This document shows positions 1-8,521 of a DNA stretch of 64,000 bases, in pieces. A program made the translations under genes and the position numbers. The stretch's first letter is position 1, and the number at the start of each line of letters is the position of its first letter. The notes beneath the pieces were generated by a model. The model made no database searches. It was not told where the DNA came from and saw only the letters and a program-made list of their open reading frames with translations. The stretch spans positions 1 to 64,000 of the forward strand of contig JAURVB010013217.1 in the NCBI GenBank assembly GCA_033002965.1. Reading direction: 5' to 3'. Source of the DNA: Piper betle (lineage: Eukaryota > Streptophyta > Magnoliopsida > Piperales > Piperaceae).

Positions 1-540
1 AACTTGACTCGCTCCAAACTGTAATCAATATTATAAAATAAATTTTAAAAAATATATATATAATAATTTTATCATAAAAACTTAACTCGTTCCCAATTTG
101 AATCAATATTAAGAAATAAAATTTAAAAAATATATAAAATAATTTCGTAATAAAAACTTGACTCGCTACCGACTCGAGTCAATATTACGAAATAAATTTA
201 TTTTTTAAATTGACAGAATTAGTTTATTATTTAAAATTTTATTTCATAATAAAAACTTGACTCATCCCTAGTCGAGTCAATATTACAAAATAAAATTTAA
301 AAAATATATTAAATAATTTCGTAATAAAAAATTGACTTGCTTCCGACTAGAGTTAATATTACGAAATAAATTTTAAAAAATATTAAAATAATTTCTTAAT
401 AAAAACTTGACTCTTGTTGGGAGTGAGTTAAGTTTTTATTACAAAATTATTATATATATATATATATATTTAATTTATTTTGTAATATTGACTCGAGTCG
501 GGGACGAGTCAAGTTTTTATTACGCAATTGCCCCCCCTTA
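1..540. repeat. Array of hairpin modules (AT-rich, TTGACTCG/CGAGTCAA)
   Basis: AT-rich stretch with about seven degenerate copies, spaced roughly 75-100 bp apart, of a module that reads GTAATAAAAAC, TTGACTCG, a short spacer, CGAGTCAA, TATTAC. The clearest copies have arms at 158-165/175-182 and, in opposite orientation, 488-495/505-512. The arms can pair as an imperfect hairpin. The same module occurs once in each well-preserved family-A or family-B LTR of this window, so the array is probably derived from, or shared with, those LTRs. The last copy (488-512) is followed by a C-rich stretch starting near 530, as in the LTRs. No credible coding sequence. Confidence 0.75.
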
Positions 541-759
541 TTTTCACCCCCGACTTTCTCCCCTACCGACGTCGCCCCTCTCCTCTGTTTTTCCCTGCCA
601 CCCCGACCGCCGGTGAGTTCGCCGCCGCCGTCACCTACACCACCGCCGGCCGTGCTGTAACTGCCTACTCACGTGACTCCCAAGCCGACGCCTCCAGCCG
701 GGCGTGCTGCGCCGCACTGATGGAGAAACAGAGGAACCGAGGAAGCTCCTCTAAACTTA

Positions 760-1040
760 ATAACCCATTCAAAACTAATAAATAACACGTCCTAATGCGG
801 TCGAGGGGAAAAGAAATGGTTTAGGTATGGGGGTAGTTTTGTAATAAAACTTTGACTCGCTCCCGACTAGAGTCAATATTACGAAATATATCCCTAAAAA
901 TATGAAAAAAGTACAGTAAAATATCTTAAAACAAAATAATTGAGTTCTAACTTGAATAACATGTTAGGTTTAGGTTTTACTGTAATTTTGTAATAAAAAC
1001 TTGACTCGCTCCCGACTCGAGTCAATATTACGAAATACAT
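760..1040 (-). repeat. Fragment of family-A LTR with two hairpin modules
   Basis: The stretch near 765-800 (AATAACACGTCCTAATGCGG) resembles the family-A LTR text near 38815-38855 (AACGCGTCCTAATGCG), which also follows a CCCACCC-like word. Hairpin modules follow at 852-876 and 1001-1025. This suggests a degraded minus-strand family-A LTR piece upstream of the FAR1-related gene. The edges are approximate. Confidence 0.5.
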
Positions 1041-1157
1041 CCCAAAACTATAAAAATATAGTAAAATATCATAAAATAAAATAATCAAGTTCTAATGAAG
1101 TATTTTTTTAATGGTATTTTACAATATTTTTTTCATATTTTTGGAGATGTATTTCGT

Positions 1158-1200
1158 AATATTGACTCGAGTCGGGAGCGAGTCAAGTTTTTATTACAAA
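1158..1200 (+). promoter_or_regulatory. Hairpin module next to C-rich leader of FAR1-related gene
   Basis: Arms TTGACTCG (1162-1169) and CGAGTCAA (1179-1186) flanked by CGTAATA and TTTTTATTAC. Each arm contains TTGACT, or its complement, which matches the WRKY W-box core TTGAC[C/T]. From about 1205 the sequence becomes C-rich, the same order (hairpin, then C-rich block) as in the family-A LTRs. A promoter role for the gene at 2151 is inferred from position only. Confidence 0.4.
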
Positions 1201-1270
1201 ACTACCCCCCACGCCTAAACTCATTCTTCTCCCCCGACCTCGTCTGTTTCCCGCTTCTTCCGTTCCCGCT

Positions 1271-1683
1271 TCCTCTGTTTCCCCCGCCATCGACGATCCT
1301 CAAGCACACCGCGCAGTCGACCCCTCCTCCCTCCGCCGCCACCTCCACCGTTGGAATCGCCTCGATCGTCGCCACCGACGCCGGCTAAGTCATCTGAAGG
1401 GGCAGCTTGTTTGACGCAGTTGATGACAGAACATCCTCTGTTTCCCCTGCCAGCCACAACCCTCCAAACACACACCGCAGTCCACCCCTTCCTCCCTCCG
1501 CGGCCACCTCCACCGTTGGAATCAGCTCGATCGTCGCCACCGACGCCGGCTACGTCATCTGAAGGTGCAGCTTGTTTGACACAGTCGACGACATAACATC
1601 CTCTGTTTCCCCCACCAGCAACAGCCCTCCAAACACACACCGTAGTCCACCACCTCCTCCCTTCGCCGCCACCTCCACCGTTG
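1271..1683 (+). repeat. 164-bp tandem repeat, about 2.5 copies, in C-rich leader
   Basis: Units begin with TCCTCTGTTTCCCC at 1271, 1434 and 1599 (periods 163 and 165 bp). The third unit breaks off at CCACCGTTGG near 1683. The repeat is C-rich and pyrimidine-biased. Open frames through it on both strands (proline- or glycine-rich) look like products of composition. It lies where the untranslated leader of the FAR1-related gene would be. Confidence 0.8.
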
Positions 1684-2118
1684 GTGAGAATGTCCAATGT
1701 TGGCTATTGTATACATCCTATGTTATTCATCCTTGAGGCTTTTGTTAATGAGTTCTACTAACCAATTATGTTGTTATCTTTCATGTCGTCTTATGCTTGT
1801 GTTTCATGTTCTAGTAGCCAATTATTATGCTTGTCCTCGAGAGGGGCGGGTTGCTGTGCTTGTCACCTTGTCAAATGTTTGTGAAATTGGATGAACTAAG
1901 TTGATGGAATAGAAAATGGTCTCATTTCGGCTAAGTTAGTATTCGAGTGGCTATTTTATGCAGTTTATACGTTTATATAATTAGTTGTTGTGCCAAGCTA
2001 GTCCATGAATGGATAATTTTCTTAATGAGGATTAGGTGGCCTGTGTTTTAGAGTAGGTTCATTGTGTCTGTTATATGCTGGTAATGAACAATTGACATAA
2101 TTCCTTTTCCTGTATTAG
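1684..2118 (+). other. Candidate 5'UTR intron of the FAR1-related gene
   Basis: A donor-like site (TTG|GTGAGA, GT at 1684) ends the C-rich leader. An acceptor-like site follows a pyrimidine stretch (TTCCTTTTCCTGTATTAG, AG at 2117-2118). Between them the sequence is T-rich, as plant introns usually are. Splicing would join the C-rich leader to a short stretch ending at the start codon at 2151. RNA evidence would be needed. Confidence 0.4.
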
Positions 2119-2150
2119 GTTGCAATCAAGATAGCAGCATTAGATAGTTG

Positions 2151-4526
2151 ATGGAAGAAGGCGACAACATTAGATATGGTAACGTGAAACCTACCAGTAG
2201 GTCCACGGAAGATAATGAAGATCAGATACATGGAAGATCAAATTGCATGGAAGATCAGATTACAGAAGATGATTGTGAGGAAATTGAAGAATTTGACAAG
2301 AGTAGTGACGATTTTGACAAAATTGAAGATGAAGGTGAAGCCAAAAAAATATCAGAATGCTTTGAAAATATGACCCCTTGTTTGGGCATGGAATTCTCGT
2401 CAGAAAAAGATGCATATGATTTTTACAACCAGTATGCAAAAAAACAAGGGTTTGGCATTCGAAAGTCTAAGTTTTATCGATCGAGAAAGACAACCTGTAT
2501 CACATCTCGAAAATTGGTTTGTTCGAAAGAAGGTAAAATAGATATGAATGACAAGAGGAAGATGGGGAGAGAAGTTAAAAGGCGTAGAGAGACTAGAGAA
2601 GATTGCAAAGCTTATATGAGAATACATCTAAGCAAGGGTGGGGTGTGGAAAGTAGTAGAATTTTTGGACATTCATAGTCATAACTTCTCAACTCCAACGA
2701 AAGTTACAAAGCTTCGGTCTCATAGTCGTCTGTCTGAATCCAACAAGAATATGATTGATTCACTACATCAAACAGGAATGAGACCATTAGCCATCTCTAA
2801 AGTTTTGAATGCAACTTCCAATAGCACAGATCAAGACAGAGTGACACGTCAATCTTGCATCAGCCATCTGAAAAGCACCCGTAAGAATGATGTTGGGCGG
2901 CAATGCTTAAGTGTTATCAAGTACTTTCAAGAGAAAAATGCGAAAGACCATGACTTTTTCTTTGAAATTGAATTAGATGAGAATGGAACGACCCAAAATG
3001 TCTTTTGGGCTGATGGGAGATCAAGAGCATCTTACATGAACTTTGGCGATGTGATAGTGTTTGATGTAACTTATAAGACCAATGCATTCTCCATGCCGTT
3101 TGCTCCATTCACAGGTATTAATCACCATAGGCAATCTACCCTTTTTGGGTGTGCTTTACTTGCTGATGAGACAGAGGAAACATTCACTTGGTTGTTTAAA
3201 ACATGGTTAAAATGTATGTGGGGAAAAGCACCTACTTCGATTATCACAGATCAAGATGGTGCAATGCGAAAAGCTATTGCAACTGTTTTTCCGACAAGCC
3301 ATCACAGGTTTTGCTCATGGCACATATCTAATAATGCCATGATTCATCTAAAACATTTGAAGTCCAACCATAGTGAATTTGAGAAAGAATATAATGATTG
3401 GATATATAGAAGTGCTACAATCACTGAGTTTGAGGAGAAATGGAGGATTATGAAAGAAACATACAATTTGGATAAAAACTGTTGGTTGTCATCCATGTAT
3501 GATGTCAGACACCAATGGATATCTATATACATGAGGGATAATTTCTTTGCAGGTATGACTTCGAGCCAAAGAAGCGAGAGCATGAACTCATTTTTTGACG
3601 GATTTGTGCATTCACAAACCCCACTGGCAGATTTTGTGAGGCAGTATGATAGAGCGCTACAATCTCGTAGATTTGATGAGGAACAAGAGGATTTTAAGAC
3701 TTTGAATTCCAAGCCTGTGCTATGTGGATACTCTCCTCTTGAGGCTGAAGCTGGGACTATGTACACGAGATCAAATTTTGAAATTTTTAAAGATCAATTG
3801 AAAAGGAGCCAAGGTTGCATTTACAAGAAAATCGGCGAGGACGGTTCAGTAACAAAATATGAAGTGTTTCCACATGATGATGAAGCTAAAAAACATGTTG
3901 TTGCATACCGAACTTGTGGAGAAATGAATGTCACCTGTAGTTGCAAGAAATTTGAAAGTGAAGGAATTTTGTGTATGCACATTTTGAAAATTTTTCATAA
4001 GAAACAACTCTGCAAAATTCCAAATCAATATGTGCTCTACCGTTGGACAATTAAAGCTAGATATTGTTATTCAAGCCAAAGTGAGGATACCGGTGTCGTT
4101 CATTCCTCTACTAGTCCACTTACCCCATTGCAAATATGGAGATTTCGGAATATGATTATCCGATTGCAAGATTTGGGGACAAGTTCAGATGAGCGATATC
4201 ATTTTGCATTACCCCTTTTGGAAAATTTGGTTGAAAAGCTTGATGCGATTGGGAGTTCATCTTCATTGAGAGTACAAACAAGTAACGAGTCTGTTGAAAG
4301 ACAAGTTACAACTTCAATGGAGCATATTCCTCAAATAGTAGTACGTGACCCTTCTCAGTTGCGTACTAAAGGTCGTCCCAAGAATAGTCAAAGATTGAAG
4401 GCTGGATACGAAGTTGCTCAAGCTCAAACAAAAAAACGGATGTGTAGTCTTTGTAATGAGAGAGGTCATTATTCTACAACATGTAAAAATGTTCATAACA
4501 ATTGTAACACAAATCCCATACAATAG
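2151..4526 (+). CDS. FAR1-RELATED SEQUENCE (FRS5-like) protein, MULE-transposase derived
   Basis: Single-exon gene of 791 codons from the ATG at 2151. The N-terminus (about residues 20-70) is acidic. A FAR1-type DNA-binding domain follows (about 77-175: DAYDFYNQYAKKQGFGIR, then Cys/His residues around LVCSKEG and DCKAYM to HSHNFS). The MULE transposase-like core covers about 295-390 (VFDVTYKTN near 300, ITDQDGAMRKA near 365, RFCSWH near 386). The SWIM zinc finger is at about 594-611 (CSCKKFESEGILCMH). A C-terminal CX2CX4HX4C knuckle is near 764-778 (CSLCNERGHYSTTC). Known FAR1/FHY3 family members are nuclear transcription factors descended from Mutator-like transposases, acting in light and stress responses. 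Length and domain order are normal and no break is seen. The alternative, a recent autonomous MULE transposase, is less likely because no terminal inverted repeats were noticed, but it is not excluded. The upstream DNA is retroelement-related. Confidence 0.92.
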   Translation: MEEGDNIRYGNVKPTSRSTEDNEDQIHGRSNCMEDQITEDDCEEIEEFDKSSDDFDKIEDEGEAKKISECFENMTPCLGMEFSSEKDAYDFYNQYAKKQGFGIRKSKFYRSRKTTCITSRKLVCSKEGKIDMNDKRKMGREVKRRRETREDCKAYMRIHLSKGGVWKVVEFLDIHSHNFSTPTKVTKLRSHSRLSESNKNMIDSLHQTGMRPLAISKVLNATSNSTDQDRVTRQSCISHLKSTRKNDVGRQCLSVIKYFQEKNAKDHDFFFEIELDENGTTQNVFWADGRSRASYMNFGDVIVFDVTYKTNAFSMPFAPFTGINHHRQSTLFGCALLADETEETFTWLFKTWLKCMWGKAPTSIITDQDGAMRKAIATVFPTSHHRFCSWHISNNAMIHLKHLKSNHSEFEKEYNDWIYRSATITEFEEKWRIMKETYNLDKNCWLSSMYDVRHQWISIYMRDNFFAGMTSSQRSESMNSFFDGFVHSQTPLADFVRQYDRALQSRRFDEEQEDFKTLNSKPVLCGYSPLEAEAGTMYTRSNFEIFKDQLKRSQGCIYKKIGEDGSVTKYEVFPHDDEAKKHVVAYRTCGEMNVTCSCKKFESEGILCMHILKIFHKKQLCKIPNQYVLYRWTIKARYCYSSQSEDTGVVHSSTSPLTPLQIWRFRNMIIRLQDLGTSSDERYHFALPLLENLVEKLDAIGSSSSLRVQTSNESVERQVTTSMEHIPQIVVRDPSQLRTKGRPKNSQRLKAGYEVAQAQTKKRMCSLCNERGHYSTTCKNVHNNCNTNPIQ

Positions 4527-4770
4527 GATTTTTTGGGCTTATATAATGTATGGTTGTAGATGGTAGGAAACATTGTATTTGTATTTTTTGTGCATTTTGT
4601 GGAATGTACTCTTGGGTAATGTTATTGAATGACGATGATATGTTTTATCTATTTATATTATTTTTAATATCATATATATGTCACTTTGAACACAACCGTG
4701 ATAAATCATACCTCTTTTTTATTTTTTACATAATTACAACATCTCAAATTTTTATCAAATATTAACTAAG
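4527..4770 (+). other. 3' flank of FAR1-related gene
   Basis: AT-rich sequence after the TAG stop, with several T-rich and AATAAT-like words, as expected of a plant 3'UTR. No exact polyadenylation site can be fixed. Short open frames here are not supported. Confidence 0.3.
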
Positions 4771-4772
4771 TA

Positions 4773-4845
4773 GGATCTTGATGGATTCGAACCACCATCC
4801 CTCAAGTATTTCTTGAGTGCTCTGCCAATTTTGAGCTAAAGATCC
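4773..4845 (-). tRNA. tRNA-like sequence, 73 nt, probably degenerate
   Basis: On the minus strand the segment folds as a cloverleaf. The acceptor stem is a perfect GGATCTT/AAGATCC. The D arm is GCTC/GAGC, the anticodon stem CTCAA/TTGAG, and the T arm GGTGG-TTCGAAT-CCATC with one G-T pair. The lengths add up to 73 nt with a 4-nt variable loop. The anticodon loop reads GAAATAC, so position 33 is A instead of the near-universal U, and the nominal anticodon would be AAT (Ile). That argues for a pseudogene or a tRNA-derived sequence. A box-B-like GGTTCGAATCC is present. Confidence 0.45.
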
Positions 4846-4903
4846 ATAACAGATTAATTCATTGAAAAACTGATGGTCTGACGACAAGCTGATGGTCTGG
4901 CGA

Positions 4904-5124
4904 CAAGCTTTGAAAAGATGATGCTTATCATATGCCATCCAGCAAATGCAATCACACAAATACTACATTTTTCAATTCCTGTATACATCATGCCTGGTAC
5001 ATAACAAATGCAAAACAAAACACAGCATTTTCTTTCAAGCTAGCCAGAAAATTGGAACGATATCCTAATCCACCCAAGAAGAAATAGTGCATATCTGGAT
5101 GAACCCAAAATGTTGTAGCTTCAG
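4904..5124 (+). repeat. 221-bp direct duplication, copy 1
   Basis: Runs from CAAGCTTTGAAAAGATG to GTAGCTTCAG and is repeated almost unchanged at 5192-5412 (offset 288 bp). The few differences (for example TATACATC/TACACATC and CACAGC/CACAAC) point to a fairly recent duplication. Both copies contain the same non-coding text and no recognised gene. Confidence 0.9.
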
Positions 5125-5150
5125 TTTATGTACGGCTTCCAACTGCAGAA

Positions 5151-5189
5151 ATAGCATGGCGTGTTTACTCTTTTGATGCTTGCTTTTCT
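5151..5189. repeat. 39-bp inverted repeat, partner at 7356-7394
   Basis: The stretch ATAGCATGGCGTGTTTACTC... is the exact reverse complement of 7356-7394. It lies between the two copies of the 221-bp duplication. The partner lies in the intron-like gap between ATG9-like exons. This indicates local template switching or inversion in the fragment patchwork. Confidence 0.85.
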
Positions 5190-5191
5190 TT

Positions 5192-5412
5192 CAAGCTTTG
5201 AAAAGATGATGCTTATCATATGCCATCCAGCAAATGCAATCACACAAATACTACATTTTTCAATTCCTGTACACATCATGCCTGGTACATAACAAATGCA
5301 AAACAAAACACAACATTTTCTTTCAAGCCAGCCAGAAAATTGGAACGATATCCTAATCCACCCAAGAAGAAATAGTGCATATCTGGATGAACCCAAAATG
5401 CTGTAGCTTCAG
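5192..5412 (+). repeat. 221-bp direct duplication, copy 2
   Basis: Second copy of 4904-5124. It stops about 80 bp before the AP2/ERF-like fragment at 5496. Confidence 0.9.
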
Positions 5413-5495
5413 AGATCTCAAGTGCATTGTTTCCTTCATCAGAATATAACTTCATTTGATTTTATGTTCACAGGATCTTTGGACATTGAATTGCA

Positions 5496-5603
5496 AACCT
5501 CAGGGAAATTCACTTTTGCCTTCTTGCCTCGAATCCTACGAGCCTTAGCTGTGTTGAAGGTTCCCAGCCAGACTCGTACCCCCTTAACTGGATCTCTTAT
5601 TTC
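5496..5603 (-). pseudogene. AP2/ERF DNA-binding domain fragment
   Basis: The minus-strand translation contains [19 protein letters not shown] followed directly by [16 protein letters not shown]. This is the second half of an AP2/ERF domain. The [10 protein letters not shown] ending is typical of ethylene-response factors such as group VII. About ten residues that normally join the two parts (the start of the amphipathic helix, the EEAARAYD-like segment) are missing, and the first half of the domain (YRGVR...WGKW) is absent upstream. The piece therefore cannot encode a working domain. It sits among other gene fragments, with no full ERF gene nearby. Confidence 0.75.
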
Positions 5604-5722
5604 AGTTGAAAGAACATAAAACGATGGCAAAATAAAGAAATCTGGATTTTTATTCATCTGTGATGTTCAGCCATACTCCCAAAATATGGTGACTAATATA
5701 GAGAAGTTCATCCCTAACAAAA

Positions 5723-5869
5723 TTATAATAAATCAAATCTAAGCAATGACTGACTAGACCAAGCCACCAATAATAATAAAACAGCAAGCAAACCGATGAA
5801 GATTTTATACCAAAATGTCATGTTATCTGACTCAATCCAACTTCTACGACCTTCAAAGTCTAGTTTGAA
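5723..5869 (-). pseudogene. C-terminal exon fragment of an unidentified membrane protein
   Basis: After an acceptor-like CAG near 5871, a minus-strand frame of 48 codons runs to TAA. It reads FKLDFEGRRSWIESDN, then a hydrophobic stretch IFIGLLAVLLLLVAW that could be a transmembrane helix, then a short tail. I do not recognise the family. The 38 bp encoding the hydrophobic stretch (5763-5800) recur exactly at 7628-7665, fused to the ATG9-like exon. It could be a true last exon or a copied fragment. Confidence 0.35.
5763..5800. repeat. 38-bp direct repeat, copy 1
   Basis: Exact match to 7628-7665, same orientation (GCCACCAATAATAATAAAAC ... CCGATGAA). Here it encodes, on the minus strand, the hydrophobic segment of the membrane-protein fragment. 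Confidence 0.9.
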
Positions 5870-6190
5870 GCTGATACGAGGGTAAGCAAGAAATTTTTAA
5901 CTGCAGGTGCATAAGTGGTAAACAAGAAGCATGCAGTAAAACAATCCGAAATTCCATATTTAGCCCACTAGAGATTCTTGAGCATCAGAACATTTGGCAA
6001 ACTTGCAATCCTTCACTTTGAACCCTTCGGTGAGCCAAATATTGTTAATAGAGCAAAAAACAGTATAATAATGTCTATTAGCAAACCCTTCAAGACAGTT
6101 TGCTTCCATCTATCATCAGCATAGACTGCCAAGATAACAAAACATAACACAAAAGTTTTAATTATTTATTGTACCCATGGTCAATCATAC

Positions 6191-7630
6191 CTAAGAAAAG
6201 ACTTCTCCATTTTCCCTTGGGAGCTCCTTTGGTTGGGAAGTGCACTGAATGGTGATGCATAATTTTTATTTCCATGTCGCTCAAAATCAAATATGCTCAA
6301 ACTGCAGAAATAAAAGTGATTATATAATATTATTCAGGTATGAAAGCTGACACCAAGCCATTACATCACCACTCAAAATCTAAAACAAACAAATTGCTAA
6401 AGTTTCTGTATGCTAAAAGAGTTTGTTCAAAATGTTGAAATGAGATTCTAAATAGTTGATCCTACTGACCAATTATTCATATATGAAGATGAAGAAACCT
6501 CATATCCAAATGACCTCAAGAATAAACCCTAAACCCTTAGCCCACAATCCAAATGGCCTCATAGAAAAATCCTTCATAGGCAAAACAAACCTCATATAAC
6601 GTCATCAAAATATTTGTCCTATTTACCTTTTCTAAACTATCTTTTAAGCAAATTTTAGGAGTTAATTTTTTATGACTAGAAAGACTAAATTGCTCATCAG
6701 AAAACCTTACAGCCAAATACAAATGGATGGAAATAGCCCATAAATCTAGTAGAGATTGGCAAAAATTGAGAAAAACATTATTCTACAATCAAATAAATAA
6801 ACACAATTGCTTTGAAATAAACTGACCTGCACACATCACCAACACCGTCAACAGTCACTGTGAACTCAGAAATGAACTGCAAAATGTCCATCATACGCTG
6901 CAATTACATTACAGAACGCATCAGTTTCAATTCTTAATCACAGATGAGCAAAGCTTATAGAACACATAACTCAAATAGGAAAGAGAAAATTGTTCCACAT
7001 TTCCACCTTTGGCACAGAATACATGAGCAAGTATGGGGTCAACAGAATTGAGACCATCCCTTCAAGCAGGAGCAGTCCAGTATACTGCCACAAATTCACC
7101 AAATAAAGCTCTGCATTCAGCATCATTGTGCAATCATACTTGAAAATTGTAACAAGTTACATGTTTTATGTTTGATGAATGGGACATTCAACTATTTGCT
7201 AATTGGACATAATAAAACATCCACAATGAAAAGCTTTTAATGCTTAAGATATATTCATCAACTTGAGATGAGATTAGACATTAAGTGTCACCCATTACTC
7301 ACCATAATCTACCTAACTCATGAAAATGCAGAAGTTGTACTTTTGTTTTTTGGGCAGAAAAGCAAGCATCAAAAGAGTAAACACGCCATGCTATTTTTTT
7401 AAATATATATATGTAAGCATAATGTAACTTACCTGATATAAGGCTTCAAATTCCTTTTGTACTTTATCAGTATTTTCTTTACCTCTCCACTTCTTAGGCA
7501 TATGATGTGTGTTGTGAACAACAAGAGACATTGCTTCCTCTGGATCTAGAACCTGAAGCTCTTCTGAAATTGGAGCTCGACTTATAGCTGATACAGTTCC
7601 AAAAACTGCTGCATACCACAATAAGTTGCC
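6191..7630 (-). pseudogene. ATG9: Autophagy protein ATG9 gene fragment, four consecutive exons
   Basis: Four minus-strand exons match the C-terminal half of plant ATG9, the multispanning membrane lipid scramblase of autophagosome formation. They are: up to 7630-7433 (LLWYAAVFGTVSAISRAPI, LDPEEAMSLVV, MPKKWRGKE), 7084-7007 (YTGLLLLEGMVSILLTPYLL), 6897-6827 (MMDILQFISEFTVTVDGVGD) and 6301-6191 (LSIFDFERHGN, RSSQGKMEKSFL). All internal GT/AG junctions are intact, and the reading phase closes across all four exons without a stop. The N-terminal two thirds of ATG9 was not found upstream. The expected last exon after KSFL was not found between 6190 and 5420. Exon 7433-7630 is fused upstream to a 38-bp sequence copied from, or shared with, 5763-5800. 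Best read as a captured or truncated gene segment. A real gene with distant missing exons is less likely. Confidence 0.8.
7356..7394. repeat. 39-bp inverted repeat, partner at 5151-5189
   Basis: Reverse complement of 5151-5189. It lies just downstream (minus-strand sense) of the donor site of the first ATG9-like exon. Confidence 0.85.
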
Positions 7631-7665
7631 ACCAATAATAATAAAACAGCAAGCAAACCGATGAA
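7628..7665. repeat. 38-bp direct repeat, copy 2, at ATG9 exon junction
   Basis: Exact copy of 5763-5800. In this place it abuts the conserved start of the ATG9-like exon (LLWYAAVFG), where homology to ATG9 stops. It therefore marks the chimeric junction. Confidence 0.85.
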
Positions 7666-8035
7666 TTATTAAATGACCTCTCTATACCATCCATGTACCT
7701 AGTTCAATCCCCAAAGAACCAATGGAAACAACCCACCTATTAATTACAATAAAATTCAATCCTCCATCTAGTTGAAGATTTTTTTCTCAAACAAAATGCC
7801 CAATTCTCCCACATATCAATTTCATCCTGCAAGCTTTCCAATAAATAACCCAAAACATATAAAGCTTTCATCCTGCGGTCTTGGCCGACGCCCCTCTTAG
7901 GCTGTGCTAGAGCAGGTCAACCTCCCTACAACTGAAATATGTGATTTGCATGATTTTTTTAGCAGGTCAACTCCAACCTGCAAAAAAAAATTAAATTTCT
8001 ACACTACAACTTACATGACCAACATAGCAAGGTTT

Positions 8036-8280
8036 CTATTCGATCACCTGCCTAGCGGCCAAAACCCAGCCGACAGCCATGGCGTCGGCAATTCGCCAGG
8101 TGCACTTCATCACGAGCTCCAGGAAGGCCGGGGCTTTGTTCCTCCACTCATCCTCCTGGATAGCCCGCTGCAAGTCCGCCACAAAAGCCGTCTGCGCACT
8201 CCTGTCCTCCACCGCGTTGTCGGCCGCCCCCAGCTCGATCATCAGCTCCAGCAGCCGAGCACTCCAGCAGCCAGAGCATG
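8036..8280 (-). pseudogene. Unidentified exon-like coding fragment
   Basis: A minus-strand frame encodes a helical, charged sequence with normal amino-acid mix (LLELMIELGAADNAVEDRSA, FVADLQRAIQEDEW, NKAPAFLELVMKCTWRIADA, AVGWVLAARQ). A donor-like site (AGGCAG|GTGATC) lies near 8047. Upstream of about 8280 the frame turns into proline-rich low-complexity sequence. It looks like a real exon, but I do not recognise the protein. The region is GC-richer than its surroundings and lies directly before the truncated LTR of B1. Confidence 0.35.
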
Positions 8281-8485
8281 TGTGGGGAGGGGCAGAGCTG
8301 GGGGTGGGGGGGACGGGGTAGGGCGAGGGACGCGGCAGGGGCTGGGGGCGAAGGCCGCACCGGTGGGGGCTGGGGGAGGGGCAGAGCTGGTGGGGGAGGG
8401 GGCGGCCTTGTGATTTTGAAAGGGGGGGGTCCAACGGCTGAAACACTGCAGCACAATCATCTGCATCTACAGTACAGCCTCCCCT

Positions 8486-8490
<5 letters not shown>

Positions 8491-8519
<29 letters not shown>
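8491..8519. repeat. (TA)n microsatellite at LTR truncation point
   Basis: About 14 TA units. The matching TA tract in the other LTR of B1 lies at 14509-14551. Homology between the two LTRs stops at the tract, so the deletion that truncated this LTR ended in it. Confidence 0.85.

Positions 8520-8521
<2 letters not shown>

Noticed and set aside
1221..1697. Glycine-rich minus-strand frame over the leader of the FAR1-related gene
   Set aside because: Product of the C-rich 164-bp tandem repeat; codon pattern follows the repeat, with no domain.
3344..3766. 140-codon antisense frame inside the FAR1-related gene
   Set aside because: A shadow of a long, well-supported coding region on the other strand.
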